DNA of 64,000 nucleotides from Photobacterium lutimaris (GCF_003025555.1 NZ_PYMH01000001.1:682001-746000), one strand, 5' to 3'. Positions 7,789 to 16,555 are shown, numbered from the stretch's first letter. Program-made: numbers and translations. Notes: a model not told the origin generated them from the sequence alone.

Positions 7789-9043
7789 TTGCGGTGCAGC
7801 CTTGATGCTGATTGGTTTGGTGGCTGAGTTGCCATTGATATTTACGACAGATATCAGCGGCAATCAATAGTCCTAAACCATACCCTTGTTTAGTGTTGGC
7901 ACTGTTCTCCAGCCCCATCCCCGTATCTTCTACAGAGAGCGAGGTTGGCGTCATGCGAATGATGACATGGCCTTGTTCGGTATAAGCAAATGCATTTTTG
8001 ATTAGGTTGCCCATTAGAATTTTGAATGCATTCTCCGGCATCTTAATATCTATTGGCCCTGATGATTCAACATGCCACCTGACAGACTTACCAGACAGTA
8101 ACGAAGAGTGAGCCTCGGCAATATCCTGAATATCTTTTGGGGTAACTTGCCTGGTCGACACCTTATCAAGATCTTCCTCTTGGGTCAGCGACAGTAAGGT
8201 CGTGACGAAGTCATTCATTTCTGTACTTGCTTGTTGTAAGCGCAATTGTTGCTTGGCTATGAACATTGGATCATTTGAGTGGCCAAGTAGGGATATTGCA
8301 CCTTTCATGACCATAAGAGGAGTTCGTAGTTCATGGCTGGCGTAGCGATTAAATGACCGTTCGCGATCGAGCAGTGCCTGTATTTGGGTGACATAAAGGT
8401 TGAAGCTATCCACCAGTTGAAGGACTTCACGTGATGTGATCCCTGCTGGGGGAGTAATCGGAGACAGATCATTGGCATTGCGCGAATCAATATCGTTGGC
8501 CAGCTGAGTCAATGGATTGGTCAAGCGATCGGACGCTTTGAATACGACAGCAAAACTAATAACAAGTAGCAGGATAGAAATCCCGAGTTGCTTTAACTGG
8601 TTCAGGAAGATCTGCTCTTCGCTGACCTCATAAATATCGTCGTAAAAAAGTAAGTAAAGTTCTTTGTTTTGACCGCCAATACTCAGCGTGGTCACCAGCG
8701 CAAAATACTCTGTTTCGTCTGAATCCGTCGCTTTCAGCTCAAATGTTTTCTCTCTGGGTGAACTGTCGGTGATAGTAATTTGCGAAGGGAGCAATTGCGT
8801 ATCCAGATATGCATGGGTGAATGGTGGAATAGCGAAATGATCGATGTCAGATTGATCTTGCAGCACTTCTTCTGCGACTGCTTTAGCATGCAGTAGCCTA
8901 TTGGTCGCATTGATATACTCGAAGTCTTCCAGCGTTGCATCAAGCAGTGAAAAGTGCAGGGTAATGATAGCGAAGGCGATAACCGAGAAGTAGGTAACGG
9001 TGAGCTGCTTGGCGCTTTTCACTTTGGTCAGATGCCGTTTCAC
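7775..9043 (-). CDS. Sensor histidine kinase (CarS/VprB-like)
   Basis: Inner-membrane two-component sensor of 422 residues. A first transmembrane helix is at about 12-32, then a periplasmic sensor of some 120 residues, a second helix at 153-170, and a HAMP-like linker. The phospho-acceptor is His237 in FNRYASHELRTPL. The ATP-binding domain shows the N box (GNLIKNAFAYT), the G1 box VEDTGMGL and the YGLGL G2 box. It starts 2 bases after the regulator's stop, forming a regulator-then-kinase operon. The organisation and neighbours recall the Vibrio cholerae system controlling lipid A modification; that link is inference. Its last 14 bases overlap the convergent GtrA-like gene. Confidence 0.88.
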   Translation of the reverse strand: MKRHLTKVKSAKQLTVTYFSVIAFAIITLHFSLLDATLEDFEYINATNRLLHAKAVAEEVLQDQSDIDHFAIPPFTHAYLDTQLLPSQITITDSSPREKTFELKATDSDETEYFALVTTLSIGGQNKELYLLFYDDIYEVSEEQIFLNQLKQLGISILLLVISFAVVFKASDRLTNPLTQLANDIDSRNANDLSPITPPAGITSREVLQLVDSFNLYVTQIQALLDRERSFNRYASHELRTPLMVMKGAISLLGHSNDPMFIAKQQLRLQQASTEMNDFVTTLLSLTQEEDLDKVSTRQVTPKDIQDIAEAHSSLLSGKSVRWHVESSGPIDIKMPENAFKILMGNLIKNAFAYTEQGHVIIRMTPTSLSVEDTGMGLENSANTKQGYGLGLLIAADICRKYQWQLSHQTNQHQGCTATISL

Positions 9044-9045
9044 TG

Positions 9046-9720
9046 TTAATCCTCATCAACCAATTGATAGCCCACTTTGGGGACATTTTTGATATACGCG
9101 CGTTTAAAGGGTTTATCAATTTGATGGCGCAGTTGATAAATATGGCTTCTGAGCACATTTCCTTCTGGTTCATTGTCACCCCAAAGGGCAGAGATTAATT
9201 CCTGCTTGCTAACGACTTTTGGGGCTTTGATCATCAATAGCTTGAGGATAGTAAACAACGTTGGGTTGAGGGCAAAGCTGCAGTTGCCGCGTTCAACAGT
9301 ATGGGTGCTTAGATTAAGTGTCATTTCGCCGAAGCTTAGTTGATTCAAGGCCGTCTCGCCCAAACGACGACGGGTGAGGGCTTTAATTCTGGCTTCCAAT
9401 ATATCCAGATCGAATGGCTTGACCAAGTAGTCATCGGCACCGTGCGAGAAACCTTCTAACGTATCTTCACGGGTATCCCTTGCTGTCAGCATCAGGATTG
9501 GGGTATCAATGCCACGCTCTCTTAGCTGTTGGCATACTTCAAAACCGTCCATTTTAGGCAGCATGACATCGAGAATGATCAGATCATAATGTTCAGTACT
9601 TCCAAGCTCAAAACCATGTTGCCCATTGTTGGCATAGTCAAGTGTGTAGCCTTTGATTTCGAAGAAATCAAAAATGACGCCAGCAATTTCTTGGTGATCT
9701 TCAACCAGTAGTAACTTCAT
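9046..9720 (-). CDS. OmpR-family response regulator (CarR/VprA-like)
   Basis: DNA-binding regulator of 224 residues paired with the kinase at 7775. The receiver domain has acidic residues ED at 7-8, phospho-acceptor Asp51 in LIILDVMLP and the switch lysine in LVKPFD. The C-terminal winged helix contains the WGDNEPEGNVLRSHIYQLRHQID recognition region. The ATG at 9720 is preferred because the conserved MKLLLVEDH opening begins there; a longer frame upstream has no homology-like features. Divergent from the glycosyltransferase operon, with an inverted repeat in the shared intergenic region that may be its binding site. The likely targets are the adjacent envelope genes, by inference. Confidence 0.88.
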   Translation of the reverse strand: MKLLLVEDHQEIAGVIFDFFEIKGYTLDYANNGQHGFELGSTEHYDLIILDVMLPKMDGFEVCQQLRERGIDTPILMLTARDTREDTLEGFSHGADDYLVKPFDLDILEARIKALTRRRLGETALNQLSFGEMTLNLSTHTVERGNCSFALNPTLFTILKLLMIKAPKVVSKQELISALWGDNEPEGNVLRSHIYQLRHQIDKPFKRAYIKNVPKVGYQLVDED

Positions 9721-9774
9721 GCAGGTACCCGAATACAAATGGAAAATTATGTAAAGGTACTGAGAGCACCTTTT

Positions 9775-9817
9775 TTGACACTTTACCATGACACGGATGG
9801 TGTGAAAAAAGTGTCAA
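9775..9817. promoter_or_regulatory. Inverted repeat between regulator and glycosyltransferase genes
   Basis: TTGACACTTT (9775-9784) and AAAGTGTCAA (9808-9817) are perfect 10-base inverted repeats with a 23-base centre. They lie between the divergent regulator (starting at 9720) and glycosyltransferase (starting at 9889). Each arm also contains a TTGACA hexamer facing inward, but no good -10 box follows at 17 bases, so an operator is more likely than a pair of promoters. Confidence 0.45.
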
Positions 9818-9888
9818 TGACCTTTTTCTGACATGGCTTTCAATAACCTATGACGCATTACTCTTGTTATGCCATGTTGAGGTTAGCT

Positions 9889-10908
9889 ATGTCCTCCATT
9901 ACTGTTTTGTCCCAACACAGAGAGCGCCAGCCATATTTCCGGCATCATCCCCCTTTTCTGTCAGTCATTATTCCGATGTATAACGAAGAAGAGGTACTCG
10001 AGACTTGTCACCAACGAGTGTGTAACGTGCTTGATGGCTTGGGTAAGCACTGTGAAATCATTTACGTTGATGACGGTAGTTCTGATACAAGCTGGCAAAT
10101 TGCAAGCCAGTTTAACAGTCAATATCACAGCATTAAATCGATCCGTTTAAGCCGTAATTTTGGCAAAGAAGCAGCGATGAGTGCAGGGCTAAGTGCTGTA
10201 AAGGGGGAGGCGGCAATATTGATAGATGCGGATCTACAAGATCCCCCTGAACTGATCCCTGATATGGTTGCGCAATGGCAGGCTGGTTTTGATGTCGTTG
10301 ACATGCAACGTAGCCGCCGACTGGGTGAAGGGTGGCTAAAGCGTTTCACCGCAGCTGCCTTTTATCAAGTCATCAACCGACTCAGTGATATTCCTATTCC
10401 CGAAAATGTCGGCGACTTTAGACTGATTAGCCGCCGTGTCATTGATGAAATTAACAAGCTACCAGAGCGAACTCGGTTTATGAAAGGTTTGTTTGCGTGG
10501 CCTGGTTTTAAACGGGTGACACTGCAATTTGACCGGGACCCGCGTCTTGCTGGTGAGACGAAATGGAATTATCGAAAACTTATTCATTTGGCTTTTGAAG
10601 GTATTACTTCATTCAGTACCCGCCCTTTGCGTATTGCCACCGTTGCTGGGTTGTTGACATCATTCTCGGCTTTGCTTTTAGCGGTGGTCGTATTGGCTAA
10701 AACGTTGATTTGGGGTGACCCGGTGGCAGGGTACCCCTCTATGATGATTGTCGTTTTGCTTGTTGGTGGTGTGCAGCTACTTTCTATTGGTTTGATGGGG
10801 GAGTATGTGGGCCGTCTCTTTATAGAAGCGAAGCAGAGGCCTTTGTTTATGGTGATGGACGAAAATCAAACATCGCCAACATTCGCAGCCGGAGAAGTGC
10901 AGGCATGA
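9889..10908 (+). CDS. Family 2 glycosyltransferase, ArnC/GtrB-like
   Basis: Transfers a sugar from a nucleotide donor to undecaprenyl phosphate at the inner membrane. From the ATG at 9889 it has 339 residues. The GT-A domain begins at LSVIIPMYNEEE, with VDDGSSD and the metal-binding LIDADLQDPPEL motif. Two C-terminal transmembrane helices follow (RIATVAGLLTSFSALLLAV and the MMIVVLLVGGVQLL region), as in ArnC and GtrB. The start at 9889 has GAGG 6 bases upstream, while the earlier in-frame ATG at 9850 has none. It overlaps the next gene by 4 bases. With that ArnT-like partner and the GtrA-like protein it should build an envelope glycan decoration; the sugar is unknown. Confidence 0.9.
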   Translation: MSSITVLSQHRERQPYFRHHPPFLSVIIPMYNEEEVLETCHQRVCNVLDGLGKHCEIIYVDDGSSDTSWQIASQFNSQYHSIKSIRLSRNFGKEAAMSAGLSAVKGEAAILIDADLQDPPELIPDMVAQWQAGFDVVDMQRSRRLGEGWLKRFTAAAFYQVINRLSDIPIPENVGDFRLISRRVIDEINKLPERTRFMKGLFAWPGFKRVTLQFDRDPRLAGETKWNYRKLIHLAFEGITSFSTRPLRIATVAGLLTSFSALLLAVVVLAKTLIWGDPVAGYPSMMIVVLLVGGVQLLSIGLMGEYVGRLFIEAKQRPLFMVMDENQTSPTFAAGEVQA

Positions 10909-12341
10909 GCAAACGTCAATTATCCAAATTAACGTTAACCCAGTTCGCCATGTTACTGACTGTTGGTACTGTATTGGTCCGGTTAGCGACTCTGGGCTTT
11001 TATCCGCTGATGGATACCACTGAAGCACGTTACGGTGAAATGGCTCGAATCATGTTTGAGACCGGTAATTGGGTCACACCCATGTTTGATTATAACGTCC
11101 CGTTTTGGGGCAAACCGCCACTTTTTACTTGGTTAAGTGCTGGTGGGTTTGAGTTGATGGGGGTGAATGAATTTGCTGCCCGAGTACCTCACCTCGTTGT
11201 TGGAGTGCTCGTTCTTGCTCTCACATGGTTGCTGGCTGCCAAAATACGTCAAAAGCATGAGGCATGGCTAGCGACCGCCATTCTCTCAACTACAACAGCG
11301 TTTATTGTGATATCTGGAGCGGTAATGACAGACACGGCCCTGACATTAGCCGTCACCTTGAGCATGGTCAGCTTTTGGTTAAGCTGGGAAAAAGGCAGCA
11401 AGCTGTGGGGATATTTGTTCTTTGTCGGTTTGGCGATTGGCATGTTGGCAAAGGGGCCATTAACGATGGTGCTGGTTGGTATCAGTCTGGTGATGTGGCT
11501 TGCTCAGGAGCAAAGGTGGCGCCGTATTCCAAGTTGTTTGCCATGGAAAGGGGGGAGCATTGTTTTTCTGATCATCTCATTGCCATGGTATCTATTGGCG
11601 GAATGGAAAAGCCCAGGATTTTTGAACTATTTCATTATCGGCGAGCACATTAAGCGCTTTGTTGTGAGTGGTTGGCAAGGTGATTTATACGGTTCAGCAC
11701 ATGATGAGGTTAGAGGCACTATCTGGTTGTTCTGGTTTTTAGCCGCATTGCCGTGGGCTCCAATCTTAATGTATCAGGTCTCACGCTTTTTCCGAACTGG
11801 AGAGGAAGGTGTACAAAGTACCAATGGCTATATGGACTACCTATGGTGTTGGATGCTATCACCAATGCTGTTGTTCACCATGGCGGGAAATATCTTACCC
11901 AGTTATGTGATGCCAGGTTTGCCTGCGTTAGGTTTGTTGGTTGCGGGATATCATAGTCAGCAAAAACTCTCTGATAACGTGTTTAAGGTTGGCTTAGTAA
12001 CGCCAGTTTTGCTGATTATCACGGCGTTTTTACTCGGTTATAACTTAACGGGAAAAGAGTCAGAAAAAGTACTGCTATCACAGTGGGCCGAGCAAGCAGA
12101 GAAGGATAATAGTGAACTAATTTATATCAAAAAAAGGCCATTCTCCGCGCAATTTTATTCAGAGGGAAAAGCGAAGCTTTATCAAGACCCATTAACGGGC
12201 CTATTTAGTGAGCCAACGGAAGATACTTTTTTTGTTTTAGAAAAAGGACAGCTACCATCAGATTTCTTATGGGATAAATCGCGCTGTGAACTGCGAGCTG
12301 AGTCCAATAAGCGGCAGCTAGTGCATTGTAAGGCCAGTTAA
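10905..12341 (+). CDS. ArnT-like membrane glycosyltransferase (PMT_2/GT83)
   Basis: Polytopic inner-membrane transferase of 478 residues that moves a sugar from an undecaprenyl-phosphate carrier to an acceptor such as lipid A on the periplasmic side. The first periplasmic loop carries the family motif DTTEARYGEMARIMFETGNW with the essential acidic residue and the FWGKPPL segment. Around eleven hydrophobic segments precede a soluble C-terminal tail (about 390-478), shorter than that of E. coli ArnT (about 550 residues). It is translationally coupled to the GT2 gene by an ATGA overlap. No other arn genes are adjacent, so the donor is probably not aminoarabinose; the acceptor is undetermined. 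Confidence 0.87.
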   Translation: MSKRQLSKLTLTQFAMLLTVGTVLVRLATLGFYPLMDTTEARYGEMARIMFETGNWVTPMFDYNVPFWGKPPLFTWLSAGGFELMGVNEFAARVPHLVVGVLVLALTWLLAAKIRQKHEAWLATAILSTTTAFIVISGAVMTDTALTLAVTLSMVSFWLSWEKGSKLWGYLFFVGLAIGMLAKGPLTMVLVGISLVMWLAQEQRWRRIPSCLPWKGGSIVFLIISLPWYLLAEWKSPGFLNYFIIGEHIKRFVVSGWQGDLYGSAHDEVRGTIWLFWFLAALPWAPILMYQVSRFFRTGEEGVQSTNGYMDYLWCWMLSPMLLFTMAGNILPSYVMPGLPALGLLVAGYHSQQKLSDNVFKVGLVTPVLLIITAFLLGYNLTGKESEKVLLSQWAEQAEKDNSELIYIKKRPFSAQFYSEGKAKLYQDPLTGLFSEPTEDTFFVLEKGQLPSDFLWDKSRCELRAESNKRQLVHCKAS

Positions 12342-12344
12342 AAA

Positions 12345-12372
12345 TCACCCTGCGCGGGTACGTTAAGGGTGA
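12345..12372 (+). terminator. Weak hairpin after the ArnT-like gene
   Basis: TCACCCT (12345-12351) pairs with AGGGTGA (12366-12372). There is no T run, so it may be a weak or Rho-assisted terminator. Confidence 0.3.
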
Positions 12373-12507
12373 ATGATAGATATTTAACTAGAGTAAAGAT
12401 TGTGATGCCGAAAGGTGGTTGTTTTTTAAACTGTGACATGTGAAGAAAATCCCTTAAATAATTTATGGAATTATGGCTTCAGTGAAATACAAAGATGGAG
12501 TCTGATT

Positions 12508-12759
12508 ATGTACCGTGATTTATTGCAAATCCCTGCAGAGCATCAGTTTGTCCGTACAGACATGAAGTGGGATATAGGGAAAAAGCAGGATATTGATACA
12601 TTCTGGTATGACGAGAAAAGCCCCGGAGGTAAAGTTGTCGCAAAATATATTGTGAAAGTGATTAAGTATATCTACCCCCCCAAGAAGTCGGACATCAGTT
12701 TTCAAAAGTACTCAGCAGATGCTTTATCGTTATTAGCTGCTGGAGACTTAGGAGACTGA
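12508..12759 (+). CDS. Small hypothetical protein, 83 residues
   Basis: Not recognised. The ATG at 12508 has GGAG 7 bases upstream, better supported than the longer frame opening at 12433. The product is soluble, with no signal peptide or membrane segment, and is rich in Lys and Asp in its centre; a central segment reads KVVAKYIVKVIKYIYPPKKSD. It stands alone after the glycosylation island in the same direction, 166 bases downstream of the ArnT-like gene, so it could be a separately expressed accessory. No function is proposed. Confidence 0.55.
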   Translation: MYRDLLQIPAEHQFVRTDMKWDIGKKQDIDTFWYDEKSPGGKVVAKYIVKVIKYIYPPKKSDISFQKYSADALSLLAAGDLGD

Positions 12760-12939
12760 GGAGCTTTGAAAGTCGTATCATCTGCCACTTATTTGATGTA
12801 GGCGCACGGTTGTGATGAGGTGTTTGATCACGTTTGGTGCTTAGTAAAATGTGATTAATATCATGGATTGTGTGCCGTCATTATAAACGTAGTTGAATAA
12901 GATGTGTCTCAGGAATACACTAGCCTCGAAGCAAGTTAA

Positions 12940-13356
12940 ATGGAGTTAAATTTCAAGATGATACCGCAAGATTCGACATTGAGAGTGGTCAGACCAACAG
13001 ACAATGTTCCCCAAATTGCAGCCATGTACCGTCAGGCGCTGGGTTTCGATTTACTGAAGCAATTTGACGACTACCAAGGTTTTGATGGTGTCGTTCTGGG
13101 ACATAAGCAGCACCCATATCATATCGAGTTTGTTCACAAAATTGGTTCTGAAGTGGGTCAGGCTCCTAGCCATGAACACTTATTAGTCTTTTATGTTGAT
13201 TGCAGCCAGGCTTGGGAACGCGCATGTCGTAATATGATTGATGCTGGTTTTTCGGTTGTGGAGTCGAGTAATCCATATTGGGAGCAGGTCGGGAAAACGT
13301 TTGAAGATCTCGATGGCTATCGTGTTGTGCTGCAGAATCGAGATTGGGAAAGATAA
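12940..13356 (+). CDS. VOC superfamily (glyoxalase/bleomycin-resistance fold) protein
   Basis: A cytoplasmic 138-residue protein with the paired beta-alpha-beta-beta-beta modules of the VOC fold. The opening VVRPTDNVPQIAAMYRQALGFDLLKQFDDYQGFDGVVLG resembles the YycE-like subgroup. The HIEFVHK and EDLDGYRVVLQN strands carry the usual metal-ligand positions (His and Glu), and the end is the typical DPDGY-like loop. Substrate cannot be read from the sequence. The in-frame ATG at 12958 has GGAG 12 bases upstream and may be the real start. The gene is monocistronic with a strong terminator. Confidence 0.85.
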   Translation: MELNFKMIPQDSTLRVVRPTDNVPQIAAMYRQALGFDLLKQFDDYQGFDGVVLGHKQHPYHIEFVHKIGSEVGQAPSHEHLLVFYVDCSQAWERACRNMIDAGFSVVESSNPYWEQVGKTFEDLDGYRVVLQNRDWER

Positions 13357-13380
13357 TTTCTAATGCTAGCCAGCATGTAT

Positions 13381-13411
13381 AAAGCTCAAGTTGGAAAACT
13401 TGAGCTTTTTT
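13381..13411 (+). terminator. Rho-independent terminator after the VOC gene
   Basis: Twelve-base perfect stem AAAGCTCAAGTT (13381-13392) and AACTTGAGCTTT (13397-13408), four-base loop, followed by a T run. The symmetric A/T flanks may also serve the small minus-strand gene at 13430. Confidence 0.9.
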
Positions 13412-13429
13412 AATGCTTTTTTTTTGGAA

Positions 13430-13600
13430 CTAATGCTCTTGGCTAGCTAATGATTCATAGGCCGATTTAAACATTAATGTAAATCCTGCCTGCGTAAGAT
13501 CCTTTGCTGAGATATCAGCCTTGTTTAGCCGACGGTAGCATTCATCCAATGCGAGAAGAACGGTATCTACTTGATTGCTTTCTAGCTGTTGTAATTGCAT
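13430..13600 (-). CDS. Small hypothetical protein, 56 residues
   Basis: Not recognised. From ATG 13600, with AGGA 8 bases upstream, the product has 56 residues and reads as a soluble, mostly helical acidic protein (VDTVLLALDECYRRLNKADI). A longer frame to 13630 starts at TTG without a ribosome binding site. It is convergent with the VOC gene and followed by that gene's terminator. The coding signal is modest, so it may be spurious. Confidence 0.4.
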   Translation of the reverse strand: MQLQQLESNQVDTVLLALDECYRRLNKADISAKDLTQAGFTLMFKSAYESLASQEH

Positions 13601-13882
13601 GACATTATTCCTATCAAGATAGCGTGCCAATGAGATGCTGTCGAACCTTCGGAATTCCTCTTGAGTATATCGCTGTGAAGGTGAATGAATTCTGAATGGC
13701 TTGTTCGTTTTCTGATCAGTGGCAATAGAGTAATATATTCATAATAGTTAGCATGAGTTAGCTATCTGTCATGAGATTGTCAGGGGGATGTCAAAATCAA
13801 ATCGATAGAGTAAAGCGAGAAGCAGCGCAACTTCAGGGGGAAAGGAAATTGCGCCTTATAAAGTGGATTTATTCGGGGGGGG

Positions 13883-14194
13883 TTAATAGTTCTTGTCAAT
13901 CTCTTCCAGTTTATGAATAAACTCCTGTATTTGCACTTCGTTATTGTTGTGGAACTCGGTGGTGGTTTGGTTGATCACCGATTCTGGATCTTCGTTCATG
14001 GTATGGAAGTGGTAGGTATTGTGGAAGTTAATATCCAAGGTGACTTTATCATCAGCCAAACTGACGCTATAGCCGTCAGGAGACTCAGTACATTTTATAT
14101 CATCTAGCTGACTGCCAAACTCTATAGTCTGGCCTTGGCTTTTAATTTTCTCATAGACGCTGAGCAGGGTACGTACATCGACTCTGTTTTTCAT
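13883..14194 (-). CDS. Hypothetical protein resembling DUF3081
   Basis: A cytoplasmic 103-residue protein. The ATG at 14194 has an ideal GGAGG 5 bases upstream, better than the longer frame to 14209. The pattern DVRTLLSVYEKIKSQG followed by DGYSVSLADDKVTLDINFHNTYHF resembles the gammaproteobacterial family DUF3081 as I remember it; I cannot confirm this without a profile search. The C-terminal 35 residues are acidic and Asn/Gln-rich. No operon partner. Confidence 0.65.
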   Translation of the reverse strand: MKNRVDVRTLLSVYEKIKSQGQTIEFGSQLDDIKCTESPDGYSVSLADDKVTLDINFHNTYHFHTMNEDPESVINQTTTEFHNNNEVQIQEFIHKLEEIDKNY

Positions 14195-14461
14195 CTTGAC
14201 CTCCATCATGGACTAAAGGTGCAGGTTTTGTATCAAACAAGATAAGTATACAAAACGAAGTTTTCCTACCTTAAATTTAGGCGTTTGTAGTCAGTCTGCA
14301 ATATAAGTCATAAAAGGGTTAATCTAGATCAAAAATTGACATCGATAGGCTTCACATTATTGAATTTTAAAGAAAATGAAAATGTTGCAAATTCATGATG
14401 ACGGAATGGAATTGAAGTGGTAGCGTGAAAGGCATGAACGACAACTAAATGGAATTTTATC

Positions 14462-15640
14462 ATGTTTAAGCAACTTGCCGAGGCGCAGTTAGATCCTATC
14501 CTATCGCTTTCTCTTGCTTACCGCGACGATCCTCGAGATGACAAGGTTGACCTTGGTATTGGCGTGTATCGTAACAGTCAGGGGGAGACCCCTATCATGA
14601 AGGCGGTACAGTTAGCGCAGCAGCAAGTACAGGCTAGCCAGAAAACGAAAGCATATGTTGGCCTTGCCGGTAACGAGCAGTTCAACCAGTCTATGATGGA
14701 TCTGCTTTTAACTGGCACGTCTGCCAAGCCAAGGGCGGCTGCAGTGCAAACCCCTGGCGCCAGTGGTGCACTGCGTATGCTAGCTGACTTGATTCACCTT
14801 GCTGAGCCTGAGACGACAGTATGGATCTCGAATCCGAGCTACGTAAACCATAAGCCCGTGATGGAAGCTGCGGGACTGAAAGTTCGATACTACCCATACT
14901 TCGACACCGTCACAAAACAGGTCAACAGTGAGGCAATGCTACAAGAATTGGCCAAGGCAGGGCCTAAAGATGTCGTTTTGCTGCACGGTTGCTGTCATAA
15001 CCCAACGGGGGCTGACATATCTTTTGCTGCTTGGCAGGCCATCACTGAACTGGCCAATAAAAATGGCTTCATGCCATTTGTTGATATTGCTTATCAAGGT
15101 TTTGGCGATGGGCTGGAACAAGATGCTGCGGGCTTGCAATATATGGCTGACAATATCGAAGAGATGGTGATTGCAACATCCTGCTCGAAGAATTTCGGCT
15201 TGTACCGGGAGCGTACCGGTGCAGCAATCTTAGTTGGTGATACCCTACAGGAAGCGCAGAAAGCGAAAGGACGAATTCTTAACCTTGCGCGTTCAACTTA
15301 CACAATGCCACCTGATCACGGTGCAGCTTTGGTTTCGACCATTCTCAGTGATACATCCTTGACACAAACTTGGAAACAAGAGTTAAGTGAAATGCAACAG
15401 CGCTTGCTGGCACTTCGTGCTGGTTTAGTGTCTGAAGTTCAGGCGTTGGGAACCAGTCAATTCGACTTTATTCAGCAGCATAAAGGGATGTTTTCAGTAA
15501 CGGGTTTAACCCCCGAGCAAATCACACGTCTGCGCGACGATTATGCTATTTATGCGGTAGGTGATGGCCGTATCAATATCGCAGGCTTGCAAGAGCAGCA
15601 TCTAGGTTACGTGGCCCAAGCGCTTGTAGCGGTATCGTAA
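14462..15640 (+). CDS. tyrB: Aromatic amino acid aminotransferase (class I, TyrB/AspC type)
   Basis: PLP enzyme of 392 residues that transaminates aromatic amino acids, and usually aspartate, with 2-oxoglutarate. The Schiff-base lysine is Lys243 in ATSCSKNFGLYRERTG. The substrate arginine region and the HGCCHNPTGAD motif near 175-184 mark family I-alpha, shared by AspC and TyrB. Length is normal for the family. Sequence alone does not separate TyrB from AspC firmly, so the symbol is tentative. No TyrR box was found in its upstream region, unlike the AroG gene at 25204. It ends at a strong bidirectional terminator. Confidence 0.85.
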   Translation: MFKQLAEAQLDPILSLSLAYRDDPRDDKVDLGIGVYRNSQGETPIMKAVQLAQQQVQASQKTKAYVGLAGNEQFNQSMMDLLLTGTSAKPRAAAVQTPGASGALRMLADLIHLAEPETTVWISNPSYVNHKPVMEAAGLKVRYYPYFDTVTKQVNSEAMLQELAKAGPKDVVLLHGCCHNPTGADISFAAWQAITELANKNGFMPFVDIAYQGFGDGLEQDAAGLQYMADNIEEMVIATSCSKNFGLYRERTGAAILVGDTLQEAQKAKGRILNLARSTYTMPPDHGAALVSTILSDTSLTQTWKQELSEMQQRLLALRAGLVSEVQALGTSQFDFIQQHKGMFSVTGLTPEQITRLRDDYAIYAVGDGRINIAGLQEQHLGYVAQALVAVS

Positions 15641-15677
15641 TGGCGCTTAATTGCCTTCATGGCTATTTTGAAAACAC

Positions 15678-15704
15678 AAAAAGGCCAGTCATACTGGCCT
15701 TTTT
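15678..15704. terminator. Bidirectional terminator between tyrB-like and hydrolase genes
   Basis: Twelve-base perfect stem AAAAAGGCCAGT (15678-15689) and ACTGGCCTTTTT (15693-15704) with a three-base loop. T runs flank it on both strands, serving both convergent genes. Confidence 0.92.
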
Positions 15705-15739
15705 ATCATTGCTTGAATTGGCGAGCACTGTTAACCGTG

Positions 15740-16555
15740 CTATGCCGCCATCATATGGCGCTGAATAAACTCAATAGAATGCTGGTTGAATTCGTCAGGG
15801 CGTTCAACATTACAAACGTGGCCACAGTTTTCAAATTCTGTCAGGTAGCTATGCTCATGTTTGTTGACCATTTCCTTCACCGGCTTGATGAACATATAGT
15901 CATTGCCGCCCATTAAATAAAGTGTCGGTATGGGGAGTTCTTTTTCCTTGAAGCATTTCATCAAGGGGTTGACGTCTGTTGCCAATTTAAACCAACGCTT
16001 GAATTCCTTTTGGCACAACTTTTTTGCGTCGTTAACAAACATTAACCGCGATTCTTTTTGCGCTCTCTGTGGCATAACGACATAGGCAAATAGTTTATAC
16101 AGCCACATATAAGGGATGAAATGCTTGCACATGTTGCCTGCTGAAATTAACACTTGAGATCGTGTATTCAGGCGTGTAACAGCACCACCTAGCACCATGG
16201 TTTTCACTCTTTCTGGTGCCAGCTCAGCCAAGCTGCGAATAATGATTGTGCCCAGAGAGATCCCGACGAAGTGGGCAGACTGGATCTTAAGGTGATTTAA
16301 GACCTGTACGATGTCTGCTGTTACTGTTTTAAAGGTGTAAGGGTTTTTGATCATGTCCTGAAACATGTTGTTTGAGCGACCATGTCCTCTTAGATCGAGG
16401 AGGAGCAGGTTGAAATGCTGTTTGTAAGCTTTAATCTGTTTAAACCAGATGGATGAACTGCCACCGGCACCATGAACAAATACAACCCAATCTTTGCTGG
16501 TTGGGTGAAGGTAAGTTTTATGAAACAACAAAGTATCTGACATGTATCGACTCAT
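15740..16555 (-). CDS. Alpha/beta hydrolase
   Basis: A 271-residue cytoplasmic hydrolase. The oxyanion region is VVFVHGAGGSSSIW, the nucleophile elbow is GISLGT (Ser in a G-x-S-x-G motif), the acid is the Asp in LMGGNDYMF, and the catalytic His is in CGHVCN near the end, giving a full triad. A basic lid region lies in the middle (FKRWFKL). It belongs to the broad esterase, lipase and C-C hydrolase group; no substrate can be named. An in-frame ATG at 16543 is an alternative start. Monocistronic, convergent with the aminotransferase. Confidence 0.85.
   Translation of the reverse strand: MSRYMSDTLLFHKTYLHPTSKDWVVFVHGAGGSSSIWFKQIKAYKQHFNLLLLDLRGHGRSNNMFQDMIKNPYTFKTVTADIVQVLNHLKIQSAHFVGISLGTIIIRSLAELAPERVKTMVLGGAVTRLNTRSQVLISAGNMCKHFIPYMWLYKLFAYVVMPQRAQKESRLMFVNDAKKLCQKEFKRWFKLATDVNPLMKCFKEKELPIPTLYLMGGNDYMFIKPVKEMVNKHEHSYLTEFENCGHVCNVERPDEFNQHSIEFIQRHMMAA

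Noticed and set aside
11264..11653. 129-codon frame inside the ArnT-like gene
   Set aside because: Same-strand alternative frame in a region fully explained by the transferase.
12940..13356. VOC protein as an antibiotic-resistance determinant
   Set aside because: The fold alone does not imply resistance, and the sequence looks like the general YycE-like group with no mobile context.
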